DNA of 64,000 nt, taken from the NCBI RefSeq assembly GCF_019670125.1, contig NZ_AP023033.1, positions 1,849,001-1,913,000 on the forward strand, written 5' to 3'. Positions 51,541-60,122 of this stretch are shown one piece after another. The notes beneath the pieces are model-generated. The model saw only the letters and a program-made list of their open reading frames with translations, was not told the DNA's origin and did not search any database. Position 1 is the first letter of the stretch, and the number at the start of each line of letters is the position of its first letter. Both the position numbers and the translations under genes were made by a program. The DNA comes from Agarivorans aestuarii. GTDB taxonomy: Bacteria; Pseudomonadota; Gammaproteobacteria; Enterobacterales; Celerinatantimonadaceae.

Positions 51541-53229
51541 TTGCTTGGTATGGACATTCAAACTTGGACCTCCTTATTCGTCGCGCTTAGTTTTACGTTG
51601 TATATGGTGATAGCCATTTGGGCTAAAGCCAACAATACCCAAGATTTCTACGTTGCTAATGCCAGCATTCATCCGCTTACTAATGGTATGGCCACCGCAG
51701 CGACCTGGATGTCGGCAGCTTCTTTTATCTCTTTGGCGGGGGTTATCTCATTTCTCGGCTACGATGGCGCCGTTTACTTAATGGGCTGGACGGGCGGATA
51801 CGTGCTGCTCGCGGTGTGTTTAGTGCCCTACTTACATCGTTTCGGACAATATTCGGTTGCCGACTTTTTTGGTCAGCGCTATTACTCAAAGCGGGCTAGA
51901 GTGCTAGCGGTAATATGTACGGTGTTCATTTCATTTATTTATGTTGCTGGGCAAATGCGCGGCGTAGGTGTGGTGTTTGCGCGTTTTTTAGAGGTGAACG
52001 TTAATCTGGGTATTTTGCTCGGCATGGCAATTGTGTTCTTTTATGCGGTGTGGGGGGGAATGAAAGGAATTACCTATACTCAGGTAGCTCAATATTGCGT
52101 ACTGGTTTTTGCCTTTTTAGTCCCGGCTGTTTTTACATCGATAGCCTTAACTGGGCAGGTTTTTCCACAGTTTGGTTTAGGTAGTAATGTTACAGGAACT
52201 TCAAATCTTTACTTATTGGATAAGCTTGATGGCTTATCTGAAGAGCTAGGTTTTGCAAGGTTTACCAACGGTACTCGAAATCTCAGTGACCAGGTGTTTA
52301 TCACTGCTGCGTTAATGATGGGAACCGCTGGATTACCGCATATAATCGTGCGGTTTTTTACCGTAGCTAAAGTTGGTGAAGCTAGGGTATCTGCCGGTTA
52401 TGCGCTAGCCTTTATTGCTTTGTTATACACCGCTGCGCCAGCGGTGGGAGCTTTTGCAAAAGTAAATCTTATTGAGTCTATCAACGGTTTGGATTTAAAA
52501 GGAATTGCGCAAGAACAGCAGCCCAGTTGGTTAGCTCATTGGCAACAAGCTGGGCTAGTGGAATGGAGCGATGAAAATGGTGATGGTCGCTTATTTTACT
52601 CGGGTGATCAGCGCAATGAAGTCACCATTAACCAAGATATAGTGGTGTTGGCCTCACCTGAGTTAGCGCAGTTGCCTAATTGGGTGGTGGCCTTGGTTGC
52701 TGCGGGAGGCTTAGCAGCGGCACTGTCTACCGCTGCCGGCTTGTTGCTGGTGATAGCCAGCTCGATATCTCATGATTTGGTCAAGCAAACTTGGCAAAAA
52801 AAACTTAGCGACAAACAGGAGCTGAAGCTGGCACGCTGCTGCGCAATTGTAGCAATTTGTGCGGCTGGCTATTTAGGCATTAACCCTCCAGCCTTAGTTG
52901 CGGAAGTGGTTGCGATTGCTTTTGGTTTGGCGGCTAGCTCGCTGTTCCCGGCTATTGTTCTGGGTATATTTGTTAAGTCTATTGGGCGTACAGCGGTAAT
53001 AAGCGGCATGCTAAGCGGAATGAGCATCACTTTAGCTTACGTCGCTTTCTTTAAATTTGTATCTCCAGCTCTCAACCATACGGAGCACTGGCTTTGGGGG
53101 ATTTCGCCAGAGGGAATTGGTGCTCTGGGAATGCTAGCAAATTTTGCGATTGTGTTTATCGTTCAGCGCTTTACGCAGCCAGCACCAGCTTCTGTGCAAG
53201 ACTTAGTACTTGCATTGCGTAAGCCTTAA
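51541..53229 (+). CDS. Sodium/solute symporter, VC_2705 family, second copy
   Basis: 562 residues. TTG start at 51541 is supported by AGGG six bases before; ATG at 51550 is an alternative. Close paralogue of the protein at 37980: DFYVANASIHPLTNGMATAATWMSAASFI (key part TWMSAASFISLAG), GGYVLLAVCLVPYLHRFGQ, GGMKGITYTQVAQYC and ALSTAAGLLLVIASSISHDL. It has no DUF4212 gene beside it. The soluble insert DENGDGRLFY (from D344) is again EF-hand-like. Likely monocarboxylate import, perhaps with different specificity or as a single-subunit form. Confidence 0.88.
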   Translation: MLGMDIQTWTSLFVALSFTLYMVIAIWAKANNTQDFYVANASIHPLTNGMATAATWMSAASFISLAGVISFLGYDGAVYLMGWTGGYVLLAVCLVPYLHRFGQYSVADFFGQRYYSKRARVLAVICTVFISFIYVAGQMRGVGVVFARFLEVNVNLGILLGMAIVFFYAVWGGMKGITYTQVAQYCVLVFAFLVPAVFTSIALTGQVFPQFGLGSNVTGTSNLYLLDKLDGLSEELGFARFTNGTRNLSDQVFITAALMMGTAGLPHIIVRFFTVAKVGEARVSAGYALAFIALLYTAAPAVGAFAKVNLIESINGLDLKGIAQEQQPSWLAHWQQAGLVEWSDENGDGRLFYSGDQRNEVTINQDIVVLASPELAQLPNWVVALVAAGGLAAALSTAAGLLLVIASSISHDLVKQTWQKKLSDKQELKLARCCAIVAICAAGYLGINPPALVAEVVAIAFGLAASSLFPAIVLGIFVKSIGRTAVISGMLSGMSITLAYVAFFKFVSPALNHTEHWLWGISPEGIGALGMLANFAIVFIVQRFTQPAPASVQDLVLALRKP

Positions 53230-53445
53230 GCTAAACCTTAGCTGTGCATTGTTTTCCCTGTCCACTATCTACTACAGCCTTGTTGTTACTTTTCTCGCTA
53301 ATTACATCGCACTTTGCTAGCGGCTTACCTAGGCTATACAAGAGTGTGAAAGGGTGATTGCTTTTTTTTAACTTACGGTTAACAATCGTTTGCTGTTAAA
53401 ACTAAGTTTCTGAATTTGTTATTTAAATTACATGGACGTAATACG

Positions 53446-54858
53446 ATGAAATTGATTTTTGTGCATGGCTGGAGTGTGACCAATACCTCCACTTACGGCG
53501 AGCTTCCGCAATCGTTAGTGGCTAAAGCTAGTAGCGCGGGTTTGCAGATTGATTTAGAGCATATCTATTTAGGCAAATACATTAGTTTTCACGATGAAGT
53601 CTCGATGGATGATATATCGCGCGCCATGCAGCAAGCTTTGCAAGATTTACCCGGCAACGAAAGCAGTATTCAAGAGTTCTCTTGTATTACCCATTCAACT
53701 GGTGGGCCGGTGGTGCGTTCATGGGTTGATAAATACTATGGCGCTGCGGGTTTAGGGTCTTTGCCTCTAAAGCATTTAGTGATGCTTGCACCAGCAAATC
53801 ATGGCTCAAGCTTAGCGGTATTAGGTAAGCAGCGAGTGGGCCGAATTAAGTCTTGGTTTGCCGGTGTTGAGCCAGGGCAAAGAGTATTAGATTGGTTGAG
53901 TTTAGGCAGCCAAGGGCAGTGGCAACTAAACGAAAACGGCATGGCATATGATTATGTTGGCAACAGCTTTTATCCCTTTGTACTAAGTGGTCAAGGTATT
54001 GATACTAAGTTTTATGACTTTTTAAATGGCTATTTAGTGGAGTCTGGCTCTGACGGTGTGGTGCGGATAGCGGGCGCTAATATGAATTATCGTTATTTCG
54101 CGCTTGACCAGTCTGAAGAGCTGCTAAACGGTTTTCAAGGTAAGGCTTATCGATTAAAACCTAGTGAATTAGAGCCCGTAAGACGACCAGCCGAAGTGCC
54201 TATCGGGATATTAAGTGAGTTTAGTCACTCAGGTCCTAAGATGGGCATTATGGCTAATAAAGCCAGCTCTGCTAATCATCATATCGTTGTTGACCAAGTG
54301 CTTGCATGTTTGCAAGTAAACAGTGCCAGTGATTACCAGCAACGCAGCGCTGAGCTAACGCAGTTAAGCCAAGCCGAACAAGCCAAAGTGCCGCTCGGTA
54401 AAAAGCGAAGCATTGGTAAATATTGCATGTTGGTTGTGCGGGTTAGAGACCAAACTGGCGAGCACATTCACAATGAAAACTACGATGTTTTGCTACTAGC
54501 AGGTAAAGGTTATAAACCGCATCAGTTACCGGAAGGCTTTTTTGTAGATAAACAAATGAATAAAGCAACACATAGCTTGGTGTATTACATTGATGCCGAC
54601 AAAATGTCGCAAATTAAAGATAATTGTTTTGGGCTTCAAATCATGGCTAGGCCAAACAAAGGATTCTCTTTTTACACTAATACTCAGTTTCGCTCAGAAG
54701 GTTTAGCCATCGATCAAGTGTGCGCCGCTAACCAAACCACCTATATCGATATCACTATCCATCGCGATGTAGATAAAAACGTATTTAGATTTGCGTCTGC
54801 GAAGGCGCCCCGAGAAAGCTTTAAGAACATTAAACCCTCTGGTGATACCATTTCTTAA
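53446..54858 (+). CDS. Lipase-like alpha/beta hydrolase without signal peptide
   Basis: 470 residues from ATG 53446; an upstream 10-codon extension was excluded. Starts MKLIFVHGWSVTNTSTYGEL (oxyanion HG motif) and has CITHSTGGPVVRSW, with S84 in an HSTGG elbow that replaces the usual GHSxG. A C-terminal domain of about 150 residues (VRVRDQTGEHIHNENYDVLLLAGK; key part VRVRDQTGEHIHNENYDV) is beta-rich and of unknown kind. The protein looks cytoplasmic or exported by a leaderless route. It is followed 21 bases later by a gene for a small secreted cysteine-rich protein, an arrangement seen for antibacterial lipase effectors and their immunity proteins. Confidence 0.7.
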   Translation: MKLIFVHGWSVTNTSTYGELPQSLVAKASSAGLQIDLEHIYLGKYISFHDEVSMDDISRAMQQALQDLPGNESSIQEFSCITHSTGGPVVRSWVDKYYGAAGLGSLPLKHLVMLAPANHGSSLAVLGKQRVGRIKSWFAGVEPGQRVLDWLSLGSQGQWQLNENGMAYDYVGNSFYPFVLSGQGIDTKFYDFLNGYLVESGSDGVVRIAGANMNYRYFALDQSEELLNGFQGKAYRLKPSELEPVRRPAEVPIGILSEFSHSGPKMGIMANKASSANHHIVVDQVLACLQVNSASDYQQRSAELTQLSQAEQAKVPLGKKRSIGKYCMLVVRVRDQTGEHIHNENYDVLLLAGKGYKPHQLPEGFFVDKQMNKATHSLVYYIDADKMSQIKDNCFGLQIMARPNKGFSFYTNTQFRSEGLAIDQVCAANQTTYIDITIHRDVDKNVFRFASAKAPRESFKNIKPSGDTIS

Positions 54859-54879
54859 TAGTATATAGGAGAAACTGAG

Positions 54880-55218
54880 TTGTTTAAGCTTATGGCAATA
54901 GCGTTAGGGCTGTTTTACAGCATCTTAGCTAATGCAGGTTGTGCTAGAGATGAGTTTGAGTGTCGAGTTTACCAAGGCGATGAGGTAAAGCTCATGCCTT
55001 GTGAGATAAAAATTTGTGCCAGCGCTAACGATTCAACCATCTATTGGGAACTGCAAGATGGCACCAAGATTTATGACCATGCGGAACAAGGCTTTAATGA
55101 AGTCACCATTAATAAGGAAGCTGCGCAGCAGCTTCCTGACATCTTAAAAGACCCAGTAACTTGTTACAGTGCATTGGGTAAGGCGATGGTTATATGTGCT
55201 GACGACGTATCGTTATAG
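54880..55218 (+). CDS. Small secreted cysteine-rich protein, possible partner of the lipase-like protein
   Basis: 112 residues, TTG start with AGGAG upstream; a later ATG (54892) would shorten the signal peptide. Signal peptide about residues 1-19 (LGLFYSILANA), mature part of about 93 residues with cysteines in GCARDEFECRVY, MPCEIKIC, VTCYSAL and VICADD, suggesting three or more disulfides and so a periplasmic or outside location. Unknown family. Coupled to the lipase-like gene by a 21-base gap. Immunity or folding-partner roles are possible. Confidence 0.6.
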   Translation: MFKLMAIALGLFYSILANAGCARDEFECRVYQGDEVKLMPCEIKICASANDSTIYWELQDGTKIYDHAEQGFNEVTINKEAAQQLPDILKDPVTCYSALGKAMVICADDVSL

Positions 55219-55221
55219 GCA

Positions 55222-56454
55222 CTACAGCATATAGCGAAGTCGTAAGCCAAAAATGGTATCTCCAGCAGTGTTTATGCCTTTGGTGGCTGCTTTGGTAAAG
55301 TAGTATTGAATATCAGGCGCAATGCTTAAACGATTAGTCAGTTTTATATCGTAGTAAATCTCGATGGACTTTTCGTTTCCGTGTTGTTTACGGATCCTAT
55401 CAACGGGTTCTACCTCGGCATATCCAATGCCTAATACATCTTGGTTATCTAATAAATCATTTACCACTAGGCCAGCTACAGCAACTGCTTTAGTTTTTGC
55501 CGCGTAACGTTGATAAGAGCGATTATAGCGAGCAAAGATGCCGAGATTTCCAAAGTCCTGGCTTACACTCACCGATAAAGTTTGACCCGCCTTATTTGCC
55601 TCTAGGTCATTTACTGAGGTATGTGCATTACTTGTATCGTCGATGTCTGCAAGGCTAATTTTGTATTCACCTTCACCAAAATTAAAACTTGGTGTTAGGC
55701 CTAGCTCGAGGTGGCGTACAAATTTTCCATCACTAAAGCTACGTATGTCGATATCTTTGCCATTAGGTTTCGCATCGTTAAACCCCGCCTGCACATAAGC
55801 CCATTGGTTTTGTACTGACAGTGTTGCTCCTAGTGCACGTTGACCACTAGTCCAACTTAAACCTTGGTGTGAAAATGGCGAGGCCATAAAGGTGCTACGA
55901 TCATCACTTAGATATTTGTTGGTTGCCCATAGTCGGGTGGTGTAAAGGTGTCCTAGGCGATAGGTGAGTCCATTATTAAGTAAGCTATGTTCCCACCATA
56001 AGCCGTTAATTGCGGTGATGTTTTGGTCTGGTCCTGTCATTCCACCATTTGGTTGACTTGGTCCTAATCCGACATCGTCGGCAAATTTTCGGGTATAACT
56101 ATTGTTAAGCATGTTTACCATCACGCCGGCAAACACTAGCTTGCCGTAACCATGTTGGTTTTCCCAAAATCGCTTGGTGATAATGAGGTCGGTTTCGTTA
56201 TCTAGGTAGTTATTACCGTGACCGTCGGTTTGGGCTATGGGCGCAATCTGGATTTGATAATCTAAGCCATGATTTACCGACAAGTAACGTTTCATACTTT
56301 GATAATTACTTAGCTCATCGACGCCACTCAGCATGGGTTTGTGGTTATAGGGGGAAACCTGTTTGGATAAGTCAGTAAATAGTTGCGCCTGCAAGCTGTT
56401 ACTTAGCCCAGTTGCCAACAATGATAAACAAACCAAAATGTGTGCGCTTTGCAT
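55222..56454 (-). CDS. Carbohydrate-selective porin, OprB-like
   Basis: 410 residues with a signal peptide (LATGLSNSLQA). Terminal beta strands read SIEIYYDIKLTNRLSIAPDIQYYF and IFGLRLRYML (key parts YYDIKLTNRLSIAPDIQYYF and GLRLRYM), the C-terminal pattern of OprB porins. HGYGKLVFAGVMVN and GLWWEHSLLNNGLTYRLGHLYTT fit the barrel body. OprB proteins let glucose and other sugars pass the outer membrane. An inverted repeat upstream may control it. Confidence 0.8.
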   Translation of the reverse strand: MQSAHILVCLSLLATGLSNSLQAQLFTDLSKQVSPYNHKPMLSGVDELSNYQSMKRYLSVNHGLDYQIQIAPIAQTDGHGNNYLDNETDLIITKRFWENQHGYGKLVFAGVMVNMLNNSYTRKFADDVGLGPSQPNGGMTGPDQNITAINGLWWEHSLLNNGLTYRLGHLYTTRLWATNKYLSDDRSTFMASPFSHQGLSWTSGQRALGATLSVQNQWAYVQAGFNDAKPNGKDIDIRSFSDGKFVRHLELGLTPSFNFGEGEYKISLADIDDTSNAHTSVNDLEANKAGQTLSVSVSQDFGNLGIFARYNRSYQRYAAKTKAVAVAGLVVNDLLDNQDVLGIGYAEVEPVDRIRKQHGNEKSIEIYYDIKLTNRLSIAPDIQYYFTKAATKGINTAGDTIFGLRLRYML

Positions 56455-56510
56455 GATGATGTCTCAGTAAATATTGAGTGACATATTCTCTTATGCAAGC
56501 ATCGATTTGT

Positions 56511-56532
56511 TGAGTAAATTACGGTTTACTCA
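56511..56532. repeat. Inverted repeat upstream of the OprB-like porin gene
   Basis: TGAGTAAA (56511-56518), spacer TTACGG, TTTACTCA (56525-56532). A perfect 8-bp dyad 57 bases upstream of the porin start and on the way to bfd (start 56689). It looks like a repressor operator; the binding protein is unknown. Confidence 0.5.
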
Positions 56533-56688
56533 TTTTAAAACAATTGCTTAAGTGCTTATTGCTGCTTGTGTGTTACCTAAAGTTACCCCTCTGTGATTTT
56601 ACTCTCTAGTTAACGCTCCGGTGTGTAACTGCTTAGCTGTTTGGCGTTGATTTACTGTTGCTGTAGTTTTTAATACAGGAGCAAAGTT

Positions 56689-56880
56689 ATGTGGGTGTGT
56701 TTATGCGAACAGATTAACGATGAAGCATTGGCAAACAGTTATGCGCAAGGCTTAAAAACGGTTAAACAGCTGAAACAAGCCAAGCAGTTGGGTAGCACCT
56801 GTGGTAAGTGCATTCGATTAGCAAAACAAAAGCTTGCTCAATTAGATAGCTCTATCATTCAAGTAAGCTTGCTAACTTAG
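56689..56880 (+). CDS. bfd: Bacterioferritin-associated ferredoxin-like protein (Bfd family)
   Basis: 63 residues. Cysteines C4, C6, C38 and C41 (VCLCEQIND and GSTCGKC) form the [2Fe-2S] site of the BFD-like family. AGGAG precedes the ATG. In E. coli and Pseudomonas Bfd removes iron from bacterioferritin. No bfr gene is adjacent here. No clear Fur box was recognised in the upstream 100 bases. Confidence 0.88.
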   Translation: MWVCLCEQINDEALANSYAQGLKTVKQLKQAKQLGSTCGKCIRLAKQKLAQLDSSIIQVSLLT

Positions 56881-57022
56881 GAATACGGAGTAGCGAAGCG
56901 ACTAAACTTTAGTCATTATGAGTGTTGTACATGTATTAAATGATAAAAATTCATTTAATACATAGAGCTAGAGCGGCTACACTGATATTTGTAAATTTTG
57001 CTTACTAACTCGGAGCTCTACT

Positions 57023-58003
57023 ATGTTTAAGGCACTCGTTCTCGATCAAGTTGAGAAACAAACCACTTCTAGCATTCGCCAACTTAATGATACCGACTTG
57101 CCCGAGAGTGACGTAATTGTAAAAGTTGATTATTCCTCACTTAACTATAAAGACGGCCTAGCCATTACCGGTAAAGGTAAAATTGTTCGCAATTTCCCCA
57201 TGGTACCCGGAATTGATTTAACCGGTACCGTTGAGCAATCTCACGACCCTCGTTACGCTGCTGGTGACAAAGTGGTGTTAACCGGTTGGGGAGTTGGTGA
57301 AGGGCACTGGGGCGGAATGGCAGAAAAAGCCAGTTTAAAAGCGGATTGGTTAGTTCCTCTGCCCGAGGGCTTAAGTGGTAAGCAAGCTATGATGGTAGGT
57401 ACTGCTGGTTTTACCGCTATGTTATGTGTACAAGCCTTGATTGATGCTGGTATTACGCCAGAATCGGGTGAAATCCTGGTTACAGGTGCCAGTGGTGGCG
57501 TTGGCTCGGTAGCCGTTACCTTACTTGCCAAGTTGGGATATAAAGTGGCTGCTGTTAGCGGTCGAATAGAACAAAATGGTGCTTTATTAGAAGAACTAGG
57601 CGCTAGTAGAGTTATCGACCGTAGCGTGTTTGAAGAGCCAGCGCGCGCCTTAGAAAAACAAGTTTGGGCCGGTGCAGTTGATACTGTGGGTAGCAAGGTA
57701 TTGGCTAAAGTACTGGCTCAAATGGATTATAATGGCGCCGTTGCCGCCTGTGGCTTAGCTGGCGGCTTTGATTTACCAACCACGGTTATGCCGTTTATTT
57801 TGCGTAATGTTAGCTTGTTAGGCATAGATTCAGTGAGTTGCCCAAGTGCTAAACGGATTAATGCGTGGCAGCATTTAGCTGAGTTGCTACCAGATAGTTA
57901 CTACCAGCAAGCGTGCACCGAAGTGGAATTAGAGCAAGTTGCAGAATACGCTGAAGCTATAACGAATGGCCAAGTCACTGGGCGGGTGGTTATCAAGCTT
58001 TAA
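57023..58003 (+). CDS. acuI: Acrylyl-CoA reductase / zinc-free quinone-oxidoreductase-like protein (AcuI/YhdH)
   Basis: 326 residues of the MDR family. Landmarks: DYSSLNYKDGLAITGKGKI, VPGIDLTGTVEQSHD, LTGWGVGEGHWGGMAEKA and the NADPH site VTGASGGVGSVAVTLLAKLGY, then GAVAACGLAGG. These are typical of AcuI/YhdH, which reduces acrylyl-CoA (a toxic product of DMSP breakdown in marine bacteria) with NADPH. CGGAG precedes the ATG. Its stop codon is the beginning of a tandem repeat. Confidence 0.88.
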   Translation: MFKALVLDQVEKQTTSSIRQLNDTDLPESDVIVKVDYSSLNYKDGLAITGKGKIVRNFPMVPGIDLTGTVEQSHDPRYAAGDKVVLTGWGVGEGHWGGMAEKASLKADWLVPLPEGLSGKQAMMVGTAGFTAMLCVQALIDAGITPESGEILVTGASGGVGSVAVTLLAKLGYKVAAVSGRIEQNGALLEELGASRVIDRSVFEEPARALEKQVWAGAVDTVGSKVLAKVLAQMDYNGAVAACGLAGGFDLPTTVMPFILRNVSLLGIDSVSCPSAKRINAWQHLAELLPDSYYQQACTEVELEQVAEYAEAITNGQVTGRVVIKL

Positions 58004-58039
58004 AAACTTAAAAACTTAAAAACTTAAAAACTTAAAAAC
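58000..58039. repeat. Five tandem copies of an 8-bp unit
   Basis: TTAAAAAC repeated five times from 58000 to 58039 followed by TTAC. The first copy contains the acuI stop codon (58001-58003). A short sequence repeat of this kind is prone to slippage but lies outside the coding region apart from the stop. Confidence 0.95.
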
Positions 58040-58047
58040 TTACGTCT

Positions 58048-58074
58048 AAGCCGATCTATAGGGTCGGCTTTTTT
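58048..58074. terminator. Rho-independent terminator between acuI and the LysR gene
   Basis: AAGCCGA (58048-58054) pairs with TCGGCTT (58064-58070), followed by TTTT. Can serve both convergent genes. Confidence 0.88.
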
Positions 58075-58101
58075 ATTGATCTGCTTTTGATTGCTTAGCA
58101 C

Positions 58102-59046
58102 TTATTCTACTAATCCCATGTCTTGCACACGTTTACTTATTAAGCGGCTACATTCTTGTTTAATTACATTGCGCAGCCAAACTTGCGGAGCAGAGTGCTC
58201 GCAGCGTGGGTGCCATAACAGTGAGTAGTCAAAAGGCTTAAATTCAAAAGGCAGCGGTTTAACTACTAGTTGATTCTTTTCTGCGACTAAATAGGCTAGG
58301 TCAGCGGGAACCGTAATAATCACCGGCACTTGTTCACTAATTGCTAGGGCCGCTTCTAGGTGATAAGCACGAAGTAATAGCTGAGGTTTATCTTGACCAG
58401 ATAATGCTTCATCCAGCAAGCTTTTCACTCCATCACTAATGGCTATCATCGCATGGGGATAAGCCAAATACTCTTTCAGAGTGAGTTCTTTATCTGCCAA
58501 TGGGTGATGCTTAGCAAGTAAACAAAATACACTCACTAAACCCAAGCTTTCTTTAGCTAGAGGTGCCACTGACTGGGTCGGCCGACAAATCGCCATATCG
58601 CAGCCATCTGCTGATAACTGTTGGGCGAGTTGTTCATGCTGCAGAGGAGCAAACTCAAGGGAGATGTTAGGCGCTTCTTGATAGATCCTTGCTAGGGCAA
58701 AGGGCAAAATGGTTTGCATTGCATAGTCGGTAGTTGCGATGGTGAAATGCTGGGTGCATTCTGCTGGGTTAAACCCATTGGGGCTGAGTACCTGACGCAG
58801 GTTTTCTAAGGGGCCTTGTAAGGCTTGATTCAATTCTAAGGCTCGCTCAGTAGGCACCAAACCTTGGCCTTGGCGAATAAACAAAGGGTCATTGAGTAAG
58901 TCACGTAGGCGGGTTAATACTCTACTCATCGCCGATTGACTAAGACTCAAGCGGATAGCTGCTTTACTTACGCTACCTTCCTCGATGAGCACTTTTAAAG
59001 CTATGAGTAAGTTTAGGTCACGACGATAGATTTCTTCTAAGTCCAT
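58102..59046 (-). CDS. LysR-family transcriptional regulator
   Basis: 314 residues. N-terminal winged helix: RRDLNLLIALKVLIEEGSVSKAAIRLSLSQSAMSRVL (key part GSVSKAAIRLSLSQSAMSRVL) and a C-terminal effector domain (residues about 95-300). It resembles the NodD/LeuO-type group that begins LNLLxAL. Convergent with acuI; its target is not clear from position. Divergent side faces a gene-poor region. Confidence 0.9.
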   Translation of the reverse strand: MDLEEIYRRDLNLLIALKVLIEEGSVSKAAIRLSLSQSAMSRVLTRLRDLLNDPLFIRQGQGLVPTERALELNQALQGPLENLRQVLSPNGFNPAECTQHFTIATTDYAMQTILPFALARIYQEAPNISLEFAPLQHEQLAQQLSADGCDMAICRPTQSVAPLAKESLGLVSVFCLLAKHHPLADKELTLKEYLAYPHAMIAISDGVKSLLDEALSGQDKPQLLLRAYHLEAALAISEQVPVIITVPADLAYLVAEKNQLVVKPLPFEFKPFDYSLLWHPRCEHSAPQVWLRNVIKQECSRLISKRVQDMGLVE

Positions 59047-59101
59047 AATACTAAATACTGTCTAAACAATTGCTTAAGTATGCGTTATTTGCACAGGAGT
59101 C

Positions 59102-59227
59102 GGTATAAATCTTTGCCTTGAAGAAAGCCTTATAAGAATTAATAACGAAGATGATTCGGTGCTGGAAGGGGAGTTTAGCGCTTGGTTAAGTATTCTAACC
59201 GACAAACTGCGTCGGTTAGAACGTTAG
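59102..59227 (+). other. Possible coding fragment overlapped by a hairpin
   Basis: An open frame reading INLCLEESLIRINNEDDSV and on to AWLSILTDKLRRLER before TAG at 59225. It looks protein-like but has no ATG, GTG or TTG until 59159. A perfect 11-bp hairpin, TTCTAACCGAC (59193-59203) with GTCGGTTAGAA (59211-59221), falls in its end. It may be a remnant or chance. Confidence 0.2.
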
Positions 59228-59247
59228 TCTTATTCATGTTTTTTATC

Positions 59248-59334
59248 TTAATGGTGACTTTTTAGTATGGCTGCTACGTCCATTATTACTAAGTAAGAGG
59301 CGACTAATGCCAGGAATATTCCTACAAAAATCAT
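59248..59334 (-). CDS. 28-aa single-span membrane peptide
   Basis: Minus strand ATG at 59334 with AAGGA seven bases upstream, encoding MIFVGIFLALVASYLVIM then DVAAILKSHH and TAA. One hydrophobic helix of about 18 residues with a short polar tail. Such small proteins often act as subunits or regulators of membrane complexes, but no partner is nearby. The composition and ribosome site favour a real gene. Confidence 0.5.
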   Translation of the reverse strand: MIFVGIFLALVASYLVIMDVAAILKSHH

Positions 59335-59679
59335 AATGTTGTCCTTATTCTCGCGTTTAATTATTAAAACCAACAGCTCCGACAACAAGGCAATGAAGGT
59401 TTTAATGATGTATATCTTTCTTATTATTTTTTGCAGCGTATTTAGCTTAGAACAGCTAATCCCCCGTCTTGCTATTAAAGCTACAAGCTCAAATAGTCAT
59501 ACAATTAAAGCCTATTTTTTGAACATCTGTCTGTGAGATTGATCTTGTTTTGCTTAAGCAATGGCGTATTTCAACCAAATTAGTGAAGCTAAACGCCCAA
59601 AGAAACAAAATTTGTTAGCGTTAAACCAGTAATAGCAATATAGCTACTGCCGACAAAACTAAGCAGGCATAAGGCATAT

Positions 59680-59690
59680 TTGTATTACCA
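59680..59690 (+). promoter_or_regulatory. Putative GntR/FadR-type operator
   Basis: TTGTATTACCA, matching TnGTnnnACnA. In a gene-free region about 580 bases upstream of the LamG lipoprotein gene. Identical to the copy at 27178-27188. Confidence 0.45.
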
Positions 59691-60042
59691 ATCCTTGGGT
59701 GATTTGTAACTAAACCGGTATTTTCTCTCTGCTAGCGATACAAAATCAGACGCAGTTAGCGTACTTTTAAGTCAGCTGGTTTGAGATTTAACCCAGCTAT
59801 CACTGCTGCGATTAAGGGATTTAGTTATCGACGTTGCGCTGTTCAAGGTCGCAATCTATTAAGTAATTAAACAGTTATTTTATCTTGTAGCCTGCCTGTA
59901 ACATCGTTCCTCGCAATATCAATAATTTCATCGCTTACTCTGCTTTTATCTAGATTTTACAAGTTGTGAAGACAAAAAGATTAATCGCAAATAGTGCGAA
60001 GTCGGTCACTTTACAATCACAATCTTTTGCCACATTATAGTT

Positions 60043-60059
60043 TTGTATTACTAATACAA
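60043..60059 (+). promoter_or_regulatory. Putative GntR/FadR-type operator, perfect 17-bp palindrome
   Basis: TTGTATTA-C-TAATACAA. It contains TTGTATTACTA and, on the other strand, TTGTATTAGTA. Located about 205 bases before the LamG lipoprotein gene, immediately upstream of a leader frame. Confidence 0.6.
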
Positions 60060-60092
60060 TATGATCATTTTTACCGTAGTTAGGAGGTTTAA

Positions 60093-60122
60093 ATGGGAAC
60101 TTATCGCCGGCTAATCATTTAA
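60093..60122 (+). other. Nine-residue leader frame with strong ribosome site
   Basis: AGGAGGTTTAAATG followed by MGTYRRLII and TAA. The same 14-base ribosome site plus start (AGGAGGTTTAAATG) recurs at 60254-60267 before the LamG gene. It could be a leader peptide in the LamG mRNA or a remnant of a duplicated gene start. Confidence 0.35.

Noticed and set aside
58000-58039. The tandem 8-bp repeat as an origin or iteron array
   Set aside because: The units are short, AT-rich, directly adjacent and next to a terminator, with no DnaA boxes or replication gene nearby; simple slippage explains it.
59336-59536. 66-codon plus-strand frame next to the small membrane peptide gene
   Set aside because: TTG start without a ribosome site and ordinary chance content; the minus-strand 28-residue frame beside it is better supported.
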